From positions 1 through 37,607 of the forward strand of contig NZ_LZDE01000317.1 in assembly GCF_002009015.1 (NCBI RefSeq): 37,607 nt of DNA. Reading direction: 5' to 3'. Both the position numbers and the translations under genes were made by a program. The notes beneath the pieces were generated by a model. The model had not been told where the DNA came from. It worked only from the letters and a program-made list of their open reading frames with translations, and made no database searches. Each line of letters starts with the position of its first letter. Positions within the stretch are counted from its first letter, which is position 1. This document shows, piece by piece, positions 8,125 through 14,782 of this stretch. Origin of the DNA: Microbulbifer mangrovi (GTDB taxonomy: Bacteria > Pseudomonadota > Gammaproteobacteria > Pseudomonadales > Cellvibrionaceae).

Positions 8125-9096
8125 ATGAGTGTGAGCACAGCCTCAAGCTGGCAGTCTTACTGGCAGCAGGCCAAAGATAAAAACGTCTGTGAACTTGGTG
8201 GGACAGACCATCCGGCCATTGAGCAATTCTGGCATAGATTTTTCAGGGATGCGCGGGTTGGTGCAAAAAATGCATCTGGTTGCCCGCGAATCATTGACAT
8301 TGCCAGTGGTAGTGGCGCCGTTTTCGGACACTTGTATTCGGTGGTGGACGAAGCGCGCTGTTATCCCGTGTGCGTTGACCTCTCCCCTGACGCGGTGAAC
8401 GCGGTTGTCGCTCGCTGGCCGGCGGTGTCTGGTATTGTGGCAGACGGTGCAGCACTGCCACTGGCTGAGCACAGCGCAGAGATTGTCACGAGCCAGTTCG
8501 GTGTTGAATACGCGGGAATCGAGGCTGTCCGGGCGCTGTTGGATATTGTCGGCCCTGGGGGCAGGGCTGGGTTGCTGCTACACCATCGGGATGGCGCCAT
8601 TTACAGAGAGTGCGCCGACAATTACGCCGCCCTTCGTGAAGTACGCGAAAACGGCTTTGTGGAAGGTGCTATTGAAATGTTTCCCCATGCATTTGATGTG
8701 CTTGAGGGAGGCGCGCGAGCTGCCTATGAGGAGACCTCTCGTAATCTAATTCCGGCCTTTCGCGATATGGAGCGAATTATGGCGCAATATGGTCGGCATG
8801 TAGCAGGCGGTGTGATTCGGCAGCTATATATGGACGTAAACCATATACACTCGAATTTGCCAAGGTTTAACCGCGAGGAAGTCGTTGGGTGGCTGCAACA
8901 GACGGTCACGGAATTGGACCGTTACATGGAAAGAATGAATTCCATGTGTAGGGCTGCACTCAGTGCGCAAAGCTTTGAAACGTTGACGGTGGACTTGGCT
9001 AATTCCGGATTTGATTTACTCGAGGCGGAAGCGCTGGAAGGGGCGGGTCAGGCGTATCCATTGGCCTGGTCTTTAGTTGCAGAAAAGGTCGCTTAA
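8125..9096 (+). CDS. Class I SAM-dependent methyltransferase
   Basis: This 323-residue, apparently cytoplasmic protein has a Rossmann-like S-adenosylmethionine fold. Motif I is visible as IIDIASGSGAVFG (about residues 56-68), an acidic residue ends the second strand (CVDLS, D85), and ADGAALPL (about 107-113) is the adenine-side motif. The distal half is helical with no recognisable substrate domain, so the methyl acceptor is unknown. I chose the ATG at 8125; a weaker TTG start at 8080 in the same frame would add 15 residues and lacks a better ribosome-binding site. The gene heads a plus-strand group with a small lipoprotein and a TPR-sulfotransferase, inside an island of TonB-dependent receptors on the other strand. 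Confidence 0.8.
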   Translation: MSVSTASSWQSYWQQAKDKNVCELGGTDHPAIEQFWHRFFRDARVGAKNASGCPRIIDIASGSGAVFGHLYSVVDEARCYPVCVDLSPDAVNAVVARWPAVSGIVADGAALPLAEHSAEIVTSQFGVEYAGIEAVRALLDIVGPGGRAGLLLHHRDGAIYRECADNYAALREVRENGFVEGAIEMFPHAFDVLEGGARAAYEETSRNLIPAFRDMERIMAQYGRHVAGGVIRQLYMDVNHIHSNLPRFNREEVVGWLQQTVTELDRYMERMNSMCRAALSAQSFETLTVDLANSGFDLLEAEALEGAGQAYPLAWSLVAEKVA

Positions 9097-9219
9097 ATAA
9101 TTTCAATATTTCCTTCGGTCGTGTGTAAATAACCGCGACGGGCCGCAATCTGGATATGCCATGCCAGCGGAGGTAACATGTAATTCCCTGTCTCGGAGGC
9201 AGGCGAAAGGACTTTGATT

Positions 9220-9240
9220 ATGAACAGGATATTGGCATGA
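9220..9240 (+). promoter_or_regulatory. Possible six-codon leader ORF overlapping the lipoprotein start
   Basis: An ATG at 9220, preceded by AAAGG at 9206-9210, opens a six-codon frame (MNRILA). Its stop TGA overlaps the lipoprotein ATG at 9237 in the arrangement ATGA. This could couple translation of the two. A frame this short can also arise by chance. Confidence 0.3.
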
Positions 9241-9518
9241 AACTGAAAATGATTCATTGTGTTGGGCTGGGTGTGGCCCTGTTGGCCGGATGTGCCTCTG
9301 GTGGTGGAGAGAAGGCGCCTGAAGCAGCGGCGCAGGGCGATTCAGCGACTAACAGCTTGGCGACTGCGAAAGAAGAAAAAATTTGTAAAGTACGAGCGAT
9401 TACCGGGTCTCGTTTCAAGCAAAAAACCTGCATGACTCAGGAAGAGTGGGATCGTATGGCTTACGAAACCAGAAAAATGCTGGATGAAGATACTCGCAGT
9501 AAACCAACGAATTATTAA
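9237..9518 (+). CDS. Small lipoprotein with a paired-cysteine TGSR motif
   Basis: This 93-residue protein has a lipoprotein signal peptide with lipobox LLAGC (C19). A low-complexity Ala/Gly/Glu linker follows, then a compact C-terminal motif: C50, then ITGSRF, then C65, then MTQEEWD. The two cysteines could form a disulfide. I recognise the general pattern C...TGSR...C.T..EW as a recurring feature of small uncharacterised proteobacterial lipoproteins, but I know no function for it. The TGSR core resembles the VTGSRI segment that follows the TonB box in the neighbouring receptors. The gene has its own downstream terminator and stands between a methyltransferase and a sulfotransferase. Confidence 0.75.
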   Translation: MKLKMIHCVGLGVALLAGCASGGGEKAPEAAAQGDSATNSLATAKEEKICKVRAITGSRFKQKTCMTQEEWDRMAYETRKMLDEDTRSKPTNY

Positions 9519-9563
9519 TTTACTGCGTTATCGTTATATTCAGTCTGTTTTTGCATTCCTAAA

Positions 9564-9604
9564 AGGCACCTCGGTTTCAGTTTGCTGAACCTGGGTGCCT
9601 TTTT
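9564..9604 (+). terminator. Terminator downstream of the small lipoprotein
   Basis: A long stem (about 9564-9580 with 9585-9600, arms starting AGGCACC and ending GGTGCCT, small internal mismatches) has loop TTTG and is followed by a T run to 9604. It ends the methyltransferase/lipoprotein transcript before the sulfotransferase gene. Confidence 0.88.
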
Positions 9605-9659
9605 GCGTTTGGCTGAACTCAGGTGGATAGACGTTTTCTGGTGAGCGGTTGATAAGGTT

Positions 9660-11312
9660 ATGAATATCCCTCCAAATATACTGAAACGCCTTCAGGAAGC
9701 GAGAGCGCTCGCCGAGAACAGGCGATTTACTGAAGCTGAACAGATATACCGAGCGCTATTGTCGGCCGCTGGTACTGAAGAGTTGGTTTATCGAGAGCTT
9801 TTCCATTTTTATGTGCGGCAAGAGAATGCCGCGCAAGCCGTTTCATGCCTGGAAGAAATGGCGCGACACTTTTCTGGTGAGCCAGAGTGGTGGCTTCAGT
9901 TGGCCCAGTACGCGCAATCCTGTGGCGACGATGATAAAGCGATTCTCGGCTACCGAAAGTTTCTGGAGCAGGTAACGGATCGGCCGAATACGGTTTACAA
10001 CTTTGCCTATCTGCTGAAGCAGGTGGGAAAGCTGGAAGAGGCGTTGAGTTGGTATCAGAAAGCGTTGGATATGGGCGTGTCAGGGAAGGAGGAGGTTTAT
10101 ACCAATATCGGCGTGATTTTATCCGAGTTGCGCCGTGAGCCGGAGGCGCGCGCGAGCTATGAGAAAGCGCTGCAAATCCGCCAAGACTATTTACCTGCGC
10201 TCTTGAACCTGGCGGCACTGTCGGAGGAGTCCGGTGACAGGGATTCTGCGTTAGAGCAATACAGCAAGGTGCTGGCGATTGACAGCGAAAATGTATTGGC
10301 GCTCAGCCGATTGGCCCATCTTTCCACCGTGGATAGTTCAAGTGACCCCTTAATTGAGAAAATTTCGTCTTTGTTGGCGAAAAACGGGTTGTCCCGAGCC
10401 GATCAGGAAGAGCTAGGTTTCGCGCTTGGAAAGCTGCTGGATGGTTGCGGTGAGTATGGGCAAGCATTCACCAATTTTGCCAAAGCGAATAATTTAGGTA
10501 AATCCAGGTTCAAGCCATACAGTAAAGGCGCGCAGTCTAGATTGGTTGATAAACTGATACAGGCATTTTCCCCAGAAACATCAGACTCTGGAAGCAGTAT
10601 TGCCGGAGCGGACCCAGTCTTTATTTGTGGCATGTTTCGCTCGGGATCGACGCTTGTAGAGCAAGTGCTCAGTGGCCACTCAGCAATCACCTCTGGCGGA
10701 GAGCTGGATTTCTTTCCGCGTCTGATTCATGAGCTTGGTGGAGGCTATCCGGAGAGTCTGGGTCAGTTGGACGCTGAGTTCTTTGAGAGGGCTGGTGCAG
10801 ATTATAGGGATTTCCTATCCCGGAGATTCGATCCGAAATCTATTGTGACGGATAAGCGGCCGGATAATTTTCTACATGTTGGTCTCATCAAGCGGGCGTT
10901 ACCGAGTGCCCGGTTTATCTGGACCCGGCGAGGGTTATTGGACAATTGCTTGTCGATCTATTTTCAGCAGCTTGGCGGGGGGATGAACTATTCAACCGAT
11001 CTCGAGGCGATTGGTCACTATTTTGTACAGCAAGAGCGGCTAATGCGCCACTGGCAATGTTTGTTCCCGCAAAGTATCTGTGAAGTTGAGTATGAGACGT
11101 TGGTAGTGGACCCGGAAAAGGAAACGCGCAGGCTACTGAATTTCCTTGGCCTCAACTGGGAGTCTGGCTGCCTTAACTTTCAGGAGCGTAAGAATTACGT
11201 CAAGACGGCGAGCGTTTGGCAGGTAAGGAAGGGAATGCATACCGGCTCGGTCAAACGATATCAGAACTATCGAAGCCAGCTTTCGGCTTTGGGTCAATTT
11301 CTGCAGGTTTAG
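9660..11312 (+). CDS. TPR-repeat sulfotransferase
   Basis: This 550-residue protein has two parts. Residues 1-280 form tetratricopeptide repeats (for example PNTVYNFAYLLKQVGKLEEA and KALQIRQDYLPALLNLA). From about residue 315 there is a PAPS-dependent sulfotransferase domain (Sulfotransfer_3 type). Its 5'-phosphosulfate-binding loop is FICGMFRSGSTLVEQ (about 321-335), and the 3'-phosphate-binding region is FIWTRRGLLDNCLSIYFQ (419-436, S432). No signal peptide or TM segment is seen, so it is probably cytoplasmic. The domain is in the protein- and glycan-sulfotransferase superfamily; the acceptor cannot be told. From memory, TPR-sulfotransferases often lie next to TonB-dependent receptors in marine and xanthomonad genomes, and this one fits, converging on T2 with a shared terminator. 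Confidence 0.88.
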   Translation: MNIPPNILKRLQEARALAENRRFTEAEQIYRALLSAAGTEELVYRELFHFYVRQENAAQAVSCLEEMARHFSGEPEWWLQLAQYAQSCGDDDKAILGYRKFLEQVTDRPNTVYNFAYLLKQVGKLEEALSWYQKALDMGVSGKEEVYTNIGVILSELRREPEARASYEKALQIRQDYLPALLNLAALSEESGDRDSALEQYSKVLAIDSENVLALSRLAHLSTVDSSSDPLIEKISSLLAKNGLSRADQEELGFALGKLLDGCGEYGQAFTNFAKANNLGKSRFKPYSKGAQSRLVDKLIQAFSPETSDSGSSIAGADPVFICGMFRSGSTLVEQVLSGHSAITSGGELDFFPRLIHELGGGYPESLGQLDAEFFERAGADYRDFLSRRFDPKSIVTDKRPDNFLHVGLIKRALPSARFIWTRRGLLDNCLSIYFQQLGGGMNYSTDLEAIGHYFVQQERLMRHWQCLFPQSICEVEYETLVVDPEKETRRLLNFLGLNWESGCLNFQERKNYVKTASVWQVRKGMHTGSVKRYQNYRSQLSALGQFLQV

Positions 11313-11372
11313 CCACCTTATAGGTTCTTGAGCCACTTTGCACAAGTGCTTTATTTCGTTTGTGTCGGTAAA

Positions 11373-11406
11373 TAAAAAAGGCGCGGTGGAAACCACCGCG
11401 CCTTTT
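11373..11406. terminator. Bidirectional terminator between sulfotransferase and T2
   Basis: A perfect 10-bp stem (GGCGCGGTGG, 11380-11389, with CCACCGCGCC, 11393-11402) and loop AAA are flanked by A residues to the left and T residues at 11403-11406. It serves both convergent transcripts. Confidence 0.92.
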
Positions 11407-11441
11407 CTTTTTCCTGATTACCAGGGCTCTAATTCAAAGAA

Positions 11442-14417
11442 TTAGAAGTCCGCGGTAATACCCAGGAAGGCGTACCGGCCCAGAGCGTCGTAGATGCCCG
11501 GGAAGGTGTTGCCGTTACCGTAGATGCTGGGGCCAGCGTCAGAAGTCAGCGGCGGCTCTTTGTCGAAGACATTGTTGATACCGCTGCGGATAGTGACGTT
11601 GTCGCTAGCAGCCCAGGAACCGGACAGATCGAAGTAGTTGAATGCATCGAAATCTGCACCGTTGGCTCCGAGGTCGTCAACAGCACCAATGTGACGCCAT
11701 GCACCGGTCACATTTACGCTCCAGGGAGTGGACCAGGTAGCGCGCAGAGTGCTTACGAATTCCGGAGTGGGAGTACCACAGGAACCGTTCCAAACGCCTA
11801 CACAGTCTTCAACCGGCTGGCCGACGAACTCTTGCTGATCCCACTTGGTGAGGTAGGTAGCGATCAGGTTCATGTCAACGCCGCCGAACTCGCCCACTTC
11901 AAAGCCGTAGTTGGCGTTGATGTCGACACCTTCGGTTTCGAAGAAGCCGATGTTAACGTCGGTTGCGGAAATGGCAGCGCTGCCGATCCACAGGTTGCCG
12001 TTGCCACCACGGTTGATGGAGTCACAGAACAGAGCGTCGCCAGTCTCGAGACACTTGTTCAGGATGGTTTCCGGGCTAATACCAGCGATCGCTTCGGTGA
12101 CCTGAATGTTGAAGTAGTCAACACTCATGCTCAGGCCGGAGATCATTTCCGGGGTGTAAACGAAACCGAAAGATACGGTCTCGGATTCTTCCGGAGCCAG
12201 ATCCGGGTTACCGCCGCCGATGTAGTTGTACTGACCGGCCGGGGAGTCAATGGCGCCACCGTAGGTAGCGGCAGTGATGCCGGAGTTCTGACACTCTGCC
12301 AGAGTAGCGGTCGGGCCTACAACGTTGCCGTCGGCATCGGTGCGGGAGCCACAGGGATCGTAAGTCATGTCGAACAGGCCGATGGACTGTGCACGGTACA
12401 GCTCACGAATGTTGGCGTGACGGGTAGCGGACTGGAAGCTCGCGCGAACGCGCAGGTCGTTCATCGGTTGCCAGTCAGCAGCCACTTTGTAGGTGTTGGT
12501 CTGCTCGTCGGTGGAGTAGTCGGAGTAGCGGTAAGCCAGTTCCAGGCCGAGGTACTCCATACCGGGCTTGCCGCTAACCAGCGGAATGCTCGCTTCGGAG
12601 AACACTTCTTTCACGGACAGCTTGCCGTCAACCGGCAGGGTCGGGCCGCCCTGGCCTGCACCTTCACCGTTCTGGAAGCCAGAGTCCGGAGAGTAGTTCA
12701 GGGATTCACGACGGCTTTCCAGACCAGCAACAATCGCTACGCCGCTGTCAGCAGTCGGCAGCTTCACGCCGTAGTCGGTCAGGTCGCCAGTTACGTAACC
12801 GGAAACGATTTCCTGATCGGTAGTACCGCGGGCAAACAGCGGCAGAACCAGGTAATCGATCGCTTCTTGAGTTACGCCGCCTTCCTGGAAGATGTTCCAG
12901 GGCACACAGTTAGGATCAGAGCCGTCGAGGACAGACTGACATACCGGGTTGCCATCGGCATCAGAACGCACGTCGAGTGCACGTCCGATACGGCTGGAAG
13001 ACAGGTCGTTCAGGTAAGTTTGCTCAAGGCTAACTTCTGAGTACTGACCGTATACGTCGTAAGACCAGTTTTCGTTGATGTCACCGCGAATACCGAACAC
13101 ACCGCGGAAAGTGGTGTGACGCATATCGTCCTGACGGGGACCGCCCTCTACGTTACGACGGCCGATGTAGATAGCACCCGGGTTAGTGGTAACTTCGCCG
13201 GTGGTTGCGTCGGTGTTAGTTACAACCAGGTCGCTTACGAACTGGTCTTTACCCAGACCGTAAACACCACAGATGGCGTCATACTGTTCGTCGGACAGGA
13301 AGGGGTTACCACAGAACAGGTCGTTGGTTACGAAGAAAGCACCGGAAGGCGCGATCTGGGCAACGGTGCGGTCGTCAGCGTACATCAGCTGCGCGTAGGC
13401 AGTGGCGTTTTCGTTGATGTCGTAGTGACCGAAAGCACCCATGGTCCAGCGCTCGTCCGGACGCTGGAAGTAGTTCAGCGGGCCGTAGTTGTACAGGCGG
13501 CTGAAATCGGTGAAGCCAGTGCCGTCTACGCTGTAGTCAAAGCTTTCAGTAGTATCGCCGGAGTTTACGCCGAAGTCGGTGAAGCGACCCCAGGGTACAG
13601 TGGAGGAACCACCGCAGGAGAAGTTGTCGGGGCTGCCGCCCAGTGCACAACCGGAGTAGTCGCGGTCTGCCTGCAGTACCGGGTCAATTTTGCGGTAGTT
13701 GGCATAAGCGGTCACGTTACCGCGGCCACCATCCAGGTTGGCACCCATGATCATGGAGAAATCATTGGTTTCGCCGTCGGTCACGCTGCCGTCAGCTACG
13801 TCAAAGCCTCTGGATTTAACCAGGTCCTGCATAGCACCGTTGTCGTTATTGTGCTGGTAGACGCTGGTCTGGCTGTCGAAACGAACGCCTTCGAAGTCGT
13901 CCATCATGATGAAGTTGACAACGCCGGCAATCGCGTCAGAACCGTAGGTAGCGGAAGAGCCACCAGTCAGAACTTCAACGCGCTCTACCAGGGCACCCGG
14001 GATCTGGTTAAGGTCAGCGCCAGAGCCGCCCGCCAGCGGAGAACCAGCAGGCATACGACGACCGTCGATCAGCACCAGGGTACGCTGGGAGCCGAGGCCA
14101 CGCAGTGAAACGGTTGCGGTACCGGTGGAGCCGTTCGCCTGACCGGCGGTCTGGGTCGCAGCAACTTGCGGCAGGTCGTTGATCAGGTCTTCAACGCGGA
14201 CCATACCGGTGGCTTTCAAGTCTTCAGCGTTTACAGAAGTTACCGGGCTTACACTGGTTTCATTTGCGTCACGCTGGATACGAGAGCCTGTAACTACAAC
14301 CTCTTCTACAGCGTCGGCACCTTCTTGTGCAAAAGCCGGCATGGAGGGAACCAGAATCGCAACAGCGGTAAGGCCCAATGCGCCTTTCACTGCCGCAGAC
14401 AGTAGGTTCTTTTTCAT
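11442..14417 (-). CDS. TonB-dependent outer-membrane receptor T2
   Basis: This 991-residue receptor has the signal peptide MKKNLLSAAVKGALGLTA..., cleaved after AFA, then the TonB-box region VEEVVVTGSRI. The plug (about residues 45-175) includes SLRGLGSQRTLVLIDGRR and ATYGSDAIAGVVNFIM, and the barrel ends in TADF. Extracellular cysteine pairs are visible, including DPC (C689) with C709, CLETGDALFC, and a C...NCVPWN loop shared with T3, T4 and T6. There is no STN domain. The start is fixed by the ribosome-binding site AGAGAGGA and by near-identity with T3 at the DNA level across the start codon. The gene is monocistronic, with its own promoter module (14474-14544) and terminator. The substrate is unknown. 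Confidence 0.93.
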   Translation of the reverse strand: MKKNLLSAAVKGALGLTAVAILVPSMPAFAQEGADAVEEVVVTGSRIQRDANETSVSPVTSVNAEDLKATGMVRVEDLINDLPQVAATQTAGQANGSTGTATVSLRGLGSQRTLVLIDGRRMPAGSPLAGGSGADLNQIPGALVERVEVLTGGSSATYGSDAIAGVVNFIMMDDFEGVRFDSQTSVYQHNNDNGAMQDLVKSRGFDVADGSVTDGETNDFSMIMGANLDGGRGNVTAYANYRKIDPVLQADRDYSGCALGGSPDNFSCGGSSTVPWGRFTDFGVNSGDTTESFDYSVDGTGFTDFSRLYNYGPLNYFQRPDERWTMGAFGHYDINENATAYAQLMYADDRTVAQIAPSGAFFVTNDLFCGNPFLSDEQYDAICGVYGLGKDQFVSDLVVTNTDATTGEVTTNPGAIYIGRRNVEGGPRQDDMRHTTFRGVFGIRGDINENWSYDVYGQYSEVSLEQTYLNDLSSSRIGRALDVRSDADGNPVCQSVLDGSDPNCVPWNIFQEGGVTQEAIDYLVLPLFARGTTDQEIVSGYVTGDLTDYGVKLPTADSGVAIVAGLESRRESLNYSPDSGFQNGEGAGQGGPTLPVDGKLSVKEVFSEASIPLVSGKPGMEYLGLELAYRYSDYSTDEQTNTYKVAADWQPMNDLRVRASFQSATRHANIRELYRAQSIGLFDMTYDPCGSRTDADGNVVGPTATLAECQNSGITAATYGGAIDSPAGQYNYIGGGNPDLAPEESETVSFGFVYTPEMISGLSMSVDYFNIQVTEAIAGISPETILNKCLETGDALFCDSINRGGNGNLWIGSAAISATDVNIGFFETEGVDINANYGFEVGEFGGVDMNLIATYLTKWDQQEFVGQPVEDCVGVWNGSCGTPTPEFVSTLRATWSTPWSVNVTGAWRHIGAVDDLGANGADFDAFNYFDLSGSWAASDNVTIRSGINNVFDKEPPLTSDAGPSIYGNGNTFPGIYDALGRYAFLGITADF

Positions 14418-14473
14418 TTGAAGTCCTCTCTTGATCTTTGGAATCTTTTAAGTGTGTTGTTTCAGATAAGTCT

Positions 14474-14544
14474 GGAGATGGTTACCCCAATAAGCATCTC
14501 CGTGCCCAACAGGTGTTTAACGACCCGCGTAAAAAGTTCCTCAA
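14474..14544 (-). promoter_or_regulatory. T2 copy of the shared TBDR promoter/leader module
   Basis: On the minus strand TTGAGG (14539-14544) is followed after 17 nt by GTTAAA (14516-14521), then five nt and GTTGGG (14505-14510), then a 7-bp hairpin GGAGATG/CATCTCC (14495-14501 with 14474-14480) whose loop holds GGGGTA. The same elements at the same spacing precede T3 and T4. Transcription would start near GTTGGG, giving a leader of about 90 nt. Confidence 0.65.
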
Positions 14545-14696
14545 AACTTTGAACAAAATTTCTATTTTTTTTGTGACCAAATTCCGTTTCTGGTGTTTTC
14601 AATTGTCCATTTTCAGGATTTATTTTATTTGTAGGATGTCGAGCGTAGTAAGCCTTTGGTGACTTTAGTGACTTTCCGTTGCAGCGGGTGTCTCTT

Positions 14697-14706
14697 GGGG
14701 GGGGGG
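14697..14706. repeat. Homopolymeric G10 tract
   Basis: Ten consecutive G residues lie between the T3 terminator and the T2 promoter, about 150 nt upstream of the T2 -35 box. Such tracts are prone to slippage in replication and to sequencing error. A second, shorter run (G7) is at 21124-21130 near the T5 terminator. Confidence 0.9.
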
Positions 14707-14730
14707 TGCAGGTAATTTATTTCAAGGCAT

Positions 14731-14755
14731 AAAAAAGGCGGCTCTAAGAGCCGCC
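14731..14755 (-). terminator. Terminator of T3
   Basis: A perfect 8-bp stem (GGCGGCTC, 14737-14744, with GAGCCGCC, 14748-14755) is followed on the minus strand by six T residues (14731-14736). It isolates T3 from T2 downstream. Confidence 0.92.
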
Positions 14756-14782
14756 TGAAAAGACCAAGATAATTTTTATAAA

